Assembly: GCA_007132345.1 (NCBI GenBank)
Contig: SLOV01000138.1
Location: 1 to 43,427, forward strand
Direction of reading: 5' to 3'
Source: Kiritimatiellia bacterium
GTDB taxonomy: Bacteria; Verrucomicrobiota; Kiritimatiellia; SLOV01
Length of the DNA: 43,427 nucleotides
The notes beneath the pieces are model-generated. The model was not told the DNA's origin and searched no databases. It was given only the letters and a program-made list of their open reading frames with translations. Position numbers and translations under genes: made by a program. This document shows, piece after piece, positions 16,993-24,774 of the stretch. The stretch's first letter is position 1. Each line of letters begins with the position of its first letter.

Positions 16993-17097
16993 TTAGGTGT
17001 AAGAGACCGAGCGTGAAATCTCAATGGCATGCAGGCGAAGCGCCTTGTGCAGGACAGGGTCGACATAAACAGTGGCTCGCTTTGTCAGTGTGCTCAT
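16993..17097 (-). pseudogene. Truncated ribbon-helix-helix (CopG-type) antitoxin
   Basis: Minus strand from ATG 17097: MSTLTKRATVYVDPVLHKAL, RLHAIEISRSVSYT, stop; 34 residues. The start matches the RHH antitoxin pattern: a beta strand (KRATVYVDP), then helix one (VLHKALRLHAIEISRS), then the turn (VS) where intact members continue with D-L-V-N-x-A-V and a second helix. Here the sequence breaks into YT-stop and runs into a GC-rich palindrome (16970-16992), so the second helix and toxin-binding tail are missing. No partner toxin is visible downstream. It could not bind DNA as a normal RHH dimer. The N-terminal match is strong; the truncation is seen directly. Confidence 0.65.
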
Positions 17098-17101
17098 GTA
17101 A

Positions 17102-17263
17102 AAGAACGTCTTTGACGAGGGTGACCTGGCTCCCGATTCAGTTATTCAGGATTTCTTAATAACTGCCGCCGATGGGAAGGAATACCGGGGAAGACACAAC
17201 AACCTGGACCTCATCATTTCGGTGAGGCAGCTATCTATAGAAGACGCAAAAGGTTGTGCTTAA
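17102..17263 (+). pseudogene. RhuM-family virulence protein fragment
   Basis: Plus frame 2 encodes KNVFDEGDLAPDSVIQDFLI, then TAADGKEYRGRHNNLDLIIS, then VRQLSIEDAKGCA and a stop. The RhuM family has the sequence NVxDEGEL.....IKDFLI...DGK.Y...HYNLDxIISVGYRV. The fragment keeps this internal segment up to ISV and then diverges where GYRVNS is expected. A TAA at 17099 and the absence of a start show that both ends are lost. RhuM genes are accessory genes often found in mobile regions, and their molecular role is unclear. The fragment abuts the truncated antitoxin, which runs the opposite way. Confidence 0.65.
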
Positions 17264-17318
17264 TCAGGATCTCATCAGAATGGCACTAAAATAAGGACGA
17301 TTTCGGATGGGACCTTTG
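17264..17318. other. Spacer after the RhuM fragment, nothing recognised
   Basis: A short AT-richer stretch between the RhuM fragment and the long hairpin repeat. No gene, promoter or repeat could be supported. Confidence 0.3.
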
Positions 17319-17394
17319 CGGCTCACCGGGGACGGTTCGCCCTACCCACCAGGCACTTGCGCGGGAAGGTAGGGCGAAGCGTCTCGCTGAGCCG
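17319..17394. repeat. Long hairpin repeat (28-nt arms)
   Basis: The left arm 17319-17346 and right arm 17368-17394 pair with one bulge and a few mismatches. The innermost 11 bp are perfect (TTCGCCCTACC with GGTAGGGCGAA) and the outer CGGCTCA with TGAGCCG is also perfect. The loop is 21 nt. Most of the right arm, with three further bases (17375-17397), recurs at 2592-2614 with two differences. No gene is encoded. It may be a REP-like or MITE-like element. Confidence 0.6.
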
Positions 17395-17416
17395 TAATCT
17401 TGTTGGCGTTGACGGC

Positions 17417-17457
17417 GTCCCCCGTGAGGAGGGACGTTGTCCCACCAACGGGGGGAC
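17417..17457. repeat. GC-rich hairpin downstream of the FN3 protein gene
   Basis: GTCCCCCGT (17417-17425) can pair with ACGGGGGGAC (17448-17457) with one bulged G. It lies about 40 bp past the stop of the minus-strand FN3 gene, where a terminator would sit, but there is no T-run. A transcription-ending or RNA-stabilising role is possible. Confidence 0.35.
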
Positions 17458-17494
17458 TCACGTCCGTATAACTCCGCCCTCCAGCTCAGAGGCC

Positions 17495-20356
17495 TTACTC
17501 CATGGAGAGAATGCGGTAGACGTGGTGAGGCGGTCCGACGGCATCGAACATGGTGTTGGTGGTGCCATCGCCGACGATCGATCCGCCAAGATTATTCCAA
17601 TCCGTGTCTTCACCCAGATCTTCAACAGCCCACTGCACCTGGTAGGTGACGCCATTGCTGGCAAACCAGGTGATGCCCACGCCCCGCTCCAGGTCCAAGA
17701 CCAGGGGCATCGGCCCAAAGGGCATGCCGGTCAGAAGCGAAGATTCTTCGCTGGCCCCGCCCGCGCCAATCGCGACGATCACATAGTAGTAGGTCTGACC
17801 ATTCAGGACGTCGGTATCGATGAACGTCAGATCGGACGTGGTGCCGATGGACTCAAAAGGCCCGGCCATGCTGGAGGCTCTCTTCACCTCGTAGGAGGTT
17901 GCAAAGGTGCTGGCCGACCAGCCCAACGAAACCTGAGAATCGCCAGCCAGTACCGATAGCCCGCCAGGACTCGCCGGGGCTGCGAGAATGGGGGTCGCGG
18001 AAACGGGGTCACTGTCGGGGCTCTCGCCAATCGCATTGAATGCGGACACAACATAGTAGTACGTCGTTCCGCCGAGAACGGTGTCGGTATAGCTCACGTT
18101 TGCCACGCTTGTGGTGGCGATAGGGTCGTACGGTCCGCCCATGTCGATGGCGCGCTTCACGTTGTAGCCGGTTGGCAAGCCGCCGGTGGCGGCGTTCCAG
18201 CTCAGCGAGACCGAGTTGGAGGCGGCTGTGGCGCTGAGCCCCGTAGGCGCATCGGGCGGAACAACGACCGCATCCACAACATCGACATACGTGTCGGCAA
18301 TACGAATCTCGTCGACCGTGATCTCGCCGCCACCCTGAACCTGCATCCCCACGCCGGAAATGGTTCCGACATCGAAGTTGGTAATCGTGGCGGCGGCAGG
18401 CACGCCGGGCGCCGGCTGATTCGCCGTCGGATTCACATAAACCGTTACGGTGTCGTTGTTGCCGGACGTATCGAAATCGATTCTCAAGACGATCAAGTAG
18501 GTGTCGCCGTAGGTGCCGAGTCCCGCGGTGGCAAGTAAACTTGCGCCCTGTGGCGCCGTGCCTACGGTGTTCATGGAACCCAGGCCGAGCTGTCCCTGCG
18601 TGCCGGAGACGGGACCCAGGCCAAAGCCGAAGAAGAGGCCCGTGCCGCCGTTCAAGAAGTAGACCCCGTTCATGTTACCACCGGGATTTGAGGGACTCGT
18701 CTGGTAGAGGAAACTGATCCACTTGGTTCCGCTGGAAAGCGGGGTGTCCAGGCTGACGGATTGCCGGCCGGCAGGGGTGCGCATCGCATTGTGGGACGTT
18801 GGGAGGCCGGGGTAGGTGAGACCGGTCGTAATCCAGCCTGCGACCCCGTTGTTCCAGACGCCAAATCCATCGGCCGTCGAAGGCGTGCCGTCAACCAGGT
18901 TGTCTTCGATGGGGTAGTTGAATGGTTCGTAAATGCCTGTGAAAACGGCCGGCGTGGCACTCACCTCGGCGGACTCATCGCTTTCTCCGGCCGCATTCAC
19001 GGCCGTCACGACATAGTAATAGGTTATGTCGTTCACGGCGGTGGCGTCATTGAAGCTGGTGGTAGGAGCGGCCGGGGTGCCAACGATGTCGAGGTACGGT
19101 CCTCCAGAGACGGTGGCGCGCCGCACATTGTAGCTGCTTGGGTTGCCTACAGCCGGGGCGGTCCAGTTCAATGCGACCTGGTTGTCACCCGCGGTGGCCG
19201 ACAATCCGGTCGGGGCAGTGGGCACACCCAGGGGCGGCGTGGCCGAGACAGGGGAGCTGTTGGCGCTCTCCCCGCCGCCACTGACCGCCGATACCACGTA
19301 GTAGTAGGTCACGTCACCAGTGACGTGATCCGTAAAGGTGACCGTCGGGACCGATGTGGCGCCAATGGTCGTATAGGGTCCGCCGCTGGAGGTGGCGCGC
19401 TTCACATTGTAGCTGACTGGGTTGCCGGTAGAGGCGGTCCAGCTCAGATTGACGGTGTTCGGCCCGGTCGAATCCACCTGCAAATCCGCCGGCGTCGCGG
19501 GAGCGGTCGCACCGACCTCGGGCGTCACGCTGGCCCACGTGGTGCCGAAGCGAATCTCGTCAGTCTGCACTGTAGCTCCGCCCAATGCGGTAAGGAAGGT
19601 CTGGATTCTATCCATGACGGTGTATGTGCCGCTCCATGTCCCGCTTGCGGCAGGCTGCGGAGCACCCGGGGTCGGATTGATCCAGATACTCCCGCTCTGA
19701 TAGTAGGTTCCACCAGCATTCGCATCGAACCGCACGACAATGAAGTAGGTGCTGTTAAAGCTGATGGTCTCGGACGCCGTGCCCAGAACGGTTCCGCTTC
19801 CGTTGACCACCGTGGCCACACCAAAGACTCCCGAGGCGGTCATTCCCATATAATAACCTTGATTGCTCCCCGCACCGTTATCCACGGCGAAACCCGCTCT
19901 GTTGGGCGAATAGGAGGGGGCGTTGTAGAGAAAGCTCACATAAACCGTGGGGGTCGTGGAGGGAAAGATTGCGGAGGCGAGATTGAGGCCGTGGTAAGGA
20001 ACGGCCGGGCTCCACTGCAAGCCGTTGCCCGAGGTCTGCAGGCCAGGGTATGTCAGACCTTCGACAATCATGGTTCCGGATCCACCCGAAAACCAGGTGC
20101 CCGCGAAGCCCCCGCCGGTGGTCGCGGTGGGGGTGCCTGTTGCCGTCGTGGGGTCCCCTGGGTTGAGTGGACCTAGCGGATAGTCAAAGGGCTCGTACGC
20201 GAGAATCGCGGCGCTTGCCACGCCTGCCACCACCAGCAGCGCCAGACCGGCGATCAGCGACGGCAGCGCACTGGCACGACGCACTCGAGCGACGGTCCCC
20301 TCAGGACGGAAAGGCATGGCGGCACCCGGTATCATTTGCTCTTCATTCTTCATCAT
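17495..20356 (-). CDS. Secreted multi-domain protein with four fibronectin type III domains
   Basis: A 953-residue exported protein with a signal peptide ending near VVAGVASAAILA. Layout: a first YEPFDYP-type beta-sandwich module (about 53-285); two FN3 domains (about 285-465, each with GLS/DLQ...W.A....Y.V.RA...GGPY..I.....YYYVV.A....GES...); a second YEPFNYP module (about 474-695); two more FN3 domains (about 700-880); and a 70-residue C-terminal module (GITWFASNGVTYQVQWAVED ... FDAVGPPHHVYRI) shared with the GH16 protein just upstream. The YEPF modules resemble concanavalin-like lectin folds of Verrucomicrobia-type proteins. A TTG further up is possible; I took ATG 20356. It follows the GH16 gene by 27 bp, so both are probably exported together. 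Binding or adhesion is inferred. Confidence 0.85.
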   Translation of the reverse strand: MMKNEEQMIPGAAMPFRPEGTVARVRRASALPSLIAGLALLVVAGVASAAILAYEPFDYPLGPLNPGDPTTATGTPTATTGGGFAGTWFSGGSGTMIVEGLTYPGLQTSGNGLQWSPAVPYHGLNLASAIFPSTTPTVYVSFLYNAPSYSPNRAGFAVDNGAGSNQGYYMGMTASGVFGVATVVNGSGTVLGTASETISFNSTYFIVVRFDANAGGTYYQSGSIWINPTPGAPQPAASGTWSGTYTVMDRIQTFLTALGGATVQTDEIRFGTTWASVTPEVGATAPATPADLQVDSTGPNTVNLSWTASTGNPVSYNVKRATSSGGPYTTIGATSVPTVTFTDHVTGDVTYYYVVSAVSGGGESANSSPVSATPPLGVPTAPTGLSATAGDNQVALNWTAPAVGNPSSYNVRRATVSGGPYLDIVGTPAAPTTSFNDATAVNDITYYYVVTAVNAAGESDESAEVSATPAVFTGIYEPFNYPIEDNLVDGTPSTADGFGVWNNGVAGWITTGLTYPGLPTSHNAMRTPAGRQSVSLDTPLSSGTKWISFLYQTSPSNPGGNMNGVYFLNGGTGLFFGFGLGPVSGTQGQLGLGSMNTVGTAPQGASLLATAGLGTYGDTYLIVLRIDFDTSGNNDTVTVYVNPTANQPAPGVPAAATITNFDVGTISGVGMQVQGGGEITVDEIRIADTYVDVVDAVVVPPDAPTGLSATAASNSVSLSWNAATGGLPTGYNVKRAIDMGGPYDPIATTSVANVSYTDTVLGGTTYYYVVSAFNAIGESPDSDPVSATPILAAPASPGGLSVLAGDSQVSLGWSASTFATSYEVKRASSMAGPFESIGTTSDLTFIDTDVLNGQTYYYVIVAIGAGGASEESSLLTGMPFGPMPLVLDLERGVGITWFASNGVTYQVQWAVEDLGEDTDWNNLGGSIVGDGTTNTMFDAVGPPHHVYRILSME

Positions 20357-20383
20357 GTTCACAACTCGCAATCTGGATCACAT

Positions 20384-22564
20384 TCACGGCAACTCGATGA
20401 CGCGGTAGATTCTGTCTGTGTACGGACCAAGGGGATCGAACACGGTCTTGATGCTCCAATCGCCAATGACAACAGGCCCCACAGGCGTCCACTCGGTGTG
20501 TGAGCTCTCGGAATCTGTCCATTCCACCTGATAGGACGTACCGGCGGTGCTGGGCCAACTGATGCCAAACCCGTCTTCAGCAATACCTGCGACAAGGTTG
20601 GTTTCGAACGCCCGGCCACCGGAGTAGTAGATGTCATCCAGCTCAATTCCGGAAATCGGGCCATCCACACCCAGAATCTGGAACAGTTGGCTGACCTGGG
20701 TGAGGTCGATGTCGCTGGCAATGTCCGAAATCGGAATCTCGACGGCATGCCAATTGCCATCGCGCACAAACCCGTACGGATCATCACCCGGCGTGAATGG
20801 GATCCAGACCTGCCCGACGCCGGACGGTCCTGTATTGGGGCCCCACGGTGTGTCCGGCCCGATCACATTCCCACTCTTCAACCCCACATAGAACTTCACC
20901 TGAGAACTGGTTCTCATCGCAAAATTCAGTTTGCCGTTTGGATTGTCGAAGGCCTCGAGGTTGTATTTGACTGCGGGGGTGAAGGCGGCGCCGAACCAGC
21001 CCATCCCCGGCGCCGAGGCGAGGCTCAGGCTCTCATCGCCTTCGAATGGGGTCTGTGCAACAGGAAGAAGCGTATCCCCCCAGACAAAGAACTCACCGTC
21101 GACACCCAGTTCGTATTCGCCCGCAGTCATATGGGCTGCCGTTTCGGTAAAGACGCCCAGATTGCCGCCCGACGGTCTCGGCCGTTCAACGCTCGGCTCC
21201 CAGTACACATTATCGATGGATAGAGTCGTGGAAGCGGAAGCCGGATCGGCCGCGATCATAAAAATCTGGTGAATGGTGTGAAAGTCGATATTCATGTATC
21301 CGTTCAGCGGAACACTCACCGTTTGCCACTGACCATCGCGGGCAAAGCCAAGTCCGTCCGTCTCGTCGCCCACTATTTGCCAATATTCGCCGCCGCGTGA
21401 ACTCTTGATGCCGATTCTTATATCGTCGGTCAACGTGGTCTTGATATCGAAATGGAGGAACCCATCCGAATAGTTCCTCATATTGCGGAAGTTGGGGAGA
21501 AAGACGCCCATGCCAAACCAGTCGCCCGCGGCGATATCAAACGACCACACCTCGGTGCCTTCGGAGGGCGTCGCAGGAACCGCCGCCTCGACCATGTTGT
21601 TCCACGTGAAGAGCGCTGCCTCGTATCCATAATCGAAGGCCGGGTCTTCAGGATCCCCATAAACAAGGGCATTGTCGACCGGGGTGGTTTCCGTAAACAC
21701 GCCAAACAGCCCGTCTTCCTCCGCGTCCTCCCCAAGAAACACTTCCGTGAAGCCATTATCTTCAACACGGATCCAATCCACCTTCAGTTGAGCGGGAAAC
21801 GTAGCGGTCACGGCTTCCGGCGTGGTGATATCTGTATAACCATCGGGTCCGCCCCAGTCGCCCACGGCGAGGTTCAAGACGATGAAGTGGGGCTGGTGAA
21901 ACTCCGTCATGTAGTCCGCCGTGATGTCCCAGCTTACGATCTCCTGACCGTCAAAATAGAAGGTCATCTCCGTGGGGGTCCATGAGAGTCTGTAGAGGTG
22001 ATAGTCCAGGGTCAGATCTACAGGCGCATCGCCCCAGAATACATTGCTCTGCTTTTCGCCGGCGGCATTCGAGAAATGCATCGCGGTGTTGAATCTGCGC
22101 TGTTGCATCCCCTCTGCAATTCCACTCTTGGAGCCGATCTCGATAATGTCGACTTCCCCAGCATCCGGCCAGGGAACGCCAGGAAAGTTGTTCCCCAGCA
22201 TCCAGAAGGCCGTCCACAAACCATCTGCCGTATTCGGCATTTTGATTCGGGCTTCGATGTCGCCATACCTGAATGCGAAACGCCCCTGCGTAAGCATGCG
22301 GGCCGAGGTGAATGCACTTCCGAAGTAGTCTTCACGCAGCGCCTGGATGACCAGACTCCCATCTTCGATAAACGAGTTGGCCGATCGGGCCGTGTTGTAT
22401 TCCATCTGGCCGTTGCCGAAGCCCCAGTTCCCCACATCCCAGATCCATGTCTCGGTATCGATTTCGGGCCCGTCGAATTCTTCTGACCAGACGATGGTGG
22501 CGCGTGCCGGCAAACTCGTGAGAAGCAGCACGGCAAAACAGAGGATGCGAACTTTGATATCCAT
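20384..22564 (-). CDS. Secreted GH16 family beta-glucanase (laminarinase-like)
   Basis: A 726-residue exported glycoside hydrolase. After a signal peptide (about 1-22, LLLTSLPARA) the GH16 domain (about 23-270) shows WSEEFDG, NGQMEYNTARSAN, GRFAFRYGDIEARIKMP and the catalytic motif GEVDIIEIG. Its nucleophile is Glu137, with Asp139 and acid/base Glu142. This retaining E-x-D-x-x-E form, with the extra residue, belongs to laminarinase-type members that cut beta-1,3-glucans. Two homologous non-catalytic modules follow (about 285-460 and 465-640), each ending in a ligand-type beta pattern (FHTIHQIFMI..DNVYW and LTQVSQLFQIL..DDIYY). A C-terminal module is shared with the FN3 protein. An AAGGT seven bases before the ATG supports the start. 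Confidence 0.93.
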   Translation of the reverse strand: MDIKVRILCFAVLLLTSLPARATIVWSEEFDGPEIDTETWIWDVGNWGFGNGQMEYNTARSANSFIEDGSLVIQALREDYFGSAFTSARMLTQGRFAFRYGDIEARIKMPNTADGLWTAFWMLGNNFPGVPWPDAGEVDIIEIGSKSGIAEGMQQRRFNTAMHFSNAAGEKQSNVFWGDAPVDLTLDYHLYRLSWTPTEMTFYFDGQEIVSWDITADYMTEFHQPHFIVLNLAVGDWGGPDGYTDITTPEAVTATFPAQLKVDWIRVEDNGFTEVFLGEDAEEDGLFGVFTETTPVDNALVYGDPEDPAFDYGYEAALFTWNNMVEAAVPATPSEGTEVWSFDIAAGDWFGMGVFLPNFRNMRNYSDGFLHFDIKTTLTDDIRIGIKSSRGGEYWQIVGDETDGLGFARDGQWQTVSVPLNGYMNIDFHTIHQIFMIAADPASASTTLSIDNVYWEPSVERPRPSGGNLGVFTETAAHMTAGEYELGVDGEFFVWGDTLLPVAQTPFEGDESLSLASAPGMGWFGAAFTPAVKYNLEAFDNPNGKLNFAMRTSSQVKFYVGLKSGNVIGPDTPWGPNTGPSGVGQVWIPFTPGDDPYGFVRDGNWHAVEIPISDIASDIDLTQVSQLFQILGVDGPISGIELDDIYYSGGRAFETNLVAGIAEDGFGISWPSTAGTSYQVEWTDSESSHTEWTPVGPVVIGDWSIKTVFDPLGPYTDRIYRVIELP

Positions 22565-22602
22565 AGAGAGTACCTTACAGGGGGCTGCGGCTGCGAAGAT
22601 GG

Positions 22603-22617
22603 CGTGAATCCTTCACG
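22603..22617. promoter_or_regulatory. Small perfect palindrome upstream of the GH16 gene
   Basis: CGTGAA-TCC-TTCACG lies about 40-55 bp ahead of the GH16 ATG, a position suitable for an operator or a leader hairpin. No regulator gene is nearby. This is a weak claim based on symmetry and position only. Confidence 0.25.
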
Positions 22618-22965
22618 AATTTTGAGAAGGTATCCCATCCGATCGGGGCGCGCAACCAAAAATCGCAATTATTTTCGCAAGGAACGTAGGTGGATGTGTG
22701 GAGGCCATGGAAACAGTGGTTTTCACTTCATTAATTATTCGGACAAATATAGAGGCCCCTCTCGTTCATTGGTCTTTCCAGGATTTGCGGTCATCAGAAC
22801 CGGTGGCTTTTCTTAAGAAGACCTGATGGGCGCCACGATGTGCACTTCTGGGGACAGGCCGCATGGCGGCGACTTTCGCGTGATGCTTGATGCCGACTTT
22901 CCGAGGTGATTCTGCGCGGCGCGGCCCGTGCTGCGAGCCCAGCGGCAGCTCGACGGGCGCGGTCA

Positions 22966-23001
22966 GCCTTCAGGCGGTAAGAGCCATACTGAGAATTGCT
23001 G
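22966..23001. repeat. Solo right end of the MITE-like element
   Basis: The 36 nt here differ from 16579-16614 at only three positions. They include the CCTTCAGG part of the arm hairpin and the complete terminal repeat ending GAGAATTGCTG. No left end and no flanking direct repeat were found nearby, so this is a decayed or solo copy. Confidence 0.65.
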
Positions 23002-23032
23002 CGGCCTGGTGGGTGGGTTCCGCAACGGGCTT

Positions 23033-23905
23033 TCAGGTGATATTCGGGCGATGATCCAGCGTTTCGAGGATTTCTTCCATTAACAAATGCTGGGAGATCG
23101 ACTCCTCAAGAGAGGGCAAGCAGCAGCTTCCTGTATCCAGGATCTCGCCCACGATACCGCCAATGAGTTCCGACATGTAAGGGAACTTGCTCAAGACCGT
23201 GTCGCCCTGTTTGATACTGGCGTAGTCAAACAGGTAAACCGTTCCATCTACTCGGATCTCCTGGACACCCACGACGCTGTCATCGCCCCGATCGATAAGC
23301 CTGAAACGTTTAGTGCCATCTTTGTCTTCAAAGACCAGTTCCCCATAGATCTCCTCATAGCCGGCTCTCTTGCTGGGAAAAACCTTAAGAACCTTCGTGT
23401 CGCGTCCCACTTGGAGGTGGCTGATCTGCATCTGTCTCTTAAAGACATCAATCCAATGGACTGCATTGCACGCCAGCCCCCAATCTGACCCGATCAATTC
23501 CACCGATTGGGCCTCTTGCTGGAACATGCAATCGAACGTTCCGCTGCCATACAGCCATTGGTTCACAAATGTGGGAACCCGCTTCAGGGAAAGACATGCT
23601 TCAAACTCCGCCCTGGACCTGAACAGATACTTCTCCAGAATGACATAGCTGGGTTCGAGTTCCAGGCAACGTTTGTAGAGCGCAAGACGGGGCTCGCAGG
23701 AGGTCGCGACGACGCAGAGGTCCATCGGCTCGCGAATGTCGTCCAGGGAGGAACAGCGCGTGACCTCACCGAGGTCCTGCCGTTCCAACTCCTGGAGGCG
23801 AGCCGGAGCGTCAACAAGAAAGAGGTGCGCATCGGGAAACGTCCTGGCGATGCCCTGCGCGTACCTCAGGCCGATATTGCCCACTCCAACGATACAGATC
23901 TTCAT
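23033..23905 (-). CDS. Gfo/Idh/MocA-type oxidoreductase (divergent, small)
   Basis: A 290-residue NAD(P)-dependent oxidoreductase-like protein. The Rossmann motif is intact (CIVGVGNIGLRYAQGI), and LDDIREPMDLCVVATSCEPR is the usual second half of the nucleotide fold. The family's catalytic EKP is altered to EKY (VILEKYLF), and the protein is shorter than the usual 330-380 residues. Activity on a standard sugar substrate is therefore uncertain. Its ATG overlaps the stop of the preceding Gfo/Idh gene by four bases, so the two are translated together and may form a heteromeric pair. It is the last gene of the long nonulosonate operon. Confidence 0.85.
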   Translation of the reverse strand: MKICIVGVGNIGLRYAQGIARTFPDAHLFLVDAPARLQELERQDLGEVTRCSSLDDIREPMDLCVVATSCEPRLALYKRCLELEPSYVILEKYLFRSRAEFEACLSLKRVPTFVNQWLYGSGTFDCMFQQEAQSVELIGSDWGLACNAVHWIDVFKRQMQISHLQVGRDTKVLKVFPSKRAGYEEIYGELVFEDKDGTKRFRLIDRGDDSVVGVQEIRVDGTVYLFDYASIKQGDTVLSKFPYMSELIGGIVGEILDTGSCCLPSLEESISQHLLMEEILETLDHRPNIT

Positions 23906-24762
23906 GTCATGTTTTCCTGCATCCAGACATGGATGCGGCGATGCTCCGATAGCGATGGCAGCCTCCCCGGGCCGCCCTGGATGAGGTCATCGATCAGCTC
24001 GCCCAATCCGGGTTTGTATGGGGTGTGTTCATATTCCAGGGGACGGATGATGGGCCGATACGACCTGACAGGAATCTCGTCATCCGCTTCCCGCACTTCC
24101 ATGCCTTCGGCAATGGAGAACATCTCGAGCGGCTTGGCTTCATGGACGCGCCCGTCATCAGCGTAGAAGCGTATGGAAAAATTCTCGTGAGATCCATAGT
24201 TCATGTTGATGACGAGGGGCACCCCGCTGTCGTTCGACAAGAAGAAGCTGGGCGAAGAACTCCCAATTCGTGTCGCCGGCCCAAAGGGTCCAGCAAGGTA
24301 CCACAGCAGGTCAATGACGTGAATGCTCTGGGTAATCAGGGCATCGACGCTTCTTTCCGGAATGGTCGCAATGATTTTAACGATCTTTTCCGTCTCCATG
24401 ACCCCCTTCATGAAAGGAACCCAGTAATAGTAGCGCCGGTTCATGAGCAGGTAGATATCCCTGGCTGTGTCATACGTCGGACTGTGGGCGTAAGGCTTCT
24501 CGCAATAGATGTTACCCTCCAGCCTGCTGCACACGTCCTCATGGGACTCGATATTCGTGCAGACGAGCCAATCGGTGACATCGCTGGAAATCTCCGCCAG
24601 CGTCTCAACCTCCAGCTCTGGAAACATTGCCCGAAAAGACGCCACATTTGCTGAGGTCAGGTCTCTGCTGAAAATTCGCGGCCGGTTCCCCTTTGAGAGC
24701 AATACCTTGCAGTATTCTTTCGCCATGTATGCGCAGCCCACAATTCCCCATCTATTTTTCAC
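23902..24762 (-). CDS. Gfo/Idh/MocA-type oxidoreductase
   Basis: A 286-residue member with a GTG start (GGA about 12 nt upstream). The dinucleotide loop is degenerate: WGIVGCAYMAKEYCKVL has G-C-A-Y-M-A where G-x-G-x-x-G/A is usual. The EKP motif is present (NIYCEKPYAHS), followed by the C-terminal beta-sheet domain (SIHVIDLLWYLAGPFGPATR, then LVINMNYGSHENFSIRFYAD). The substrate is expected to be a sugar or sugar-nucleotide intermediate. It comes 12 bp after the CBS-aminotransferase gene and overlaps the next Gfo/Idh gene by four bases. Oxidoreductase-aminotransferase pairs often convert a hydroxyl to an amino group through a keto sugar; that role here is inference. Confidence 0.87.
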   Translation of the reverse strand: MKNRWGIVGCAYMAKEYCKVLLSKGNRPRIFSRDLTSANVASFRAMFPELEVETLAEISSDVTDWLVCTNIESHEDVCSRLEGNIYCEKPYAHSPTYDTARDIYLLMNRRYYYWVPFMKGVMETEKIVKIIATIPERSVDALITQSIHVIDLLWYLAGPFGPATRIGSSSPSFFLSNDSGVPLVINMNYGSHENFSIRFYADDGRVHEAKPLEMFSIAEGMEVREADDEIPVRSYRPIIRPLEYEHTPYKPGLGELIDDLIQGGPGRLPSLSEHRRIHVWMQENMT

Positions 24763-24774
24763 TATACTTTCTTC

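Larger units (their letters stand above)
22565..23032. other. Intergenic region between the polysaccharide operon and the GH16 gene
   Basis: A stretch of 468 bp with no recognisable gene. It includes the palindrome at 22603, an AT-rich patch near 22725-22755 that could carry the GH16 promoter (no clean -35/-10 pair seen), and a solo copy of the MITE right end at 22966-23001. Short open frames here gave no family-like protein. Confidence 0.5.

Noticed and set aside
17264-17494. CRISPR array in the repeat-rich stretch
   Set aside because: The repeats are inverted arms of single hairpins, not regularly spaced direct repeats, and no cas gene is present.
18761-20176. 471-codon plus-strand open frame
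   Set aside because: Shadow of the repetitive FN3 gene; no domain signature.
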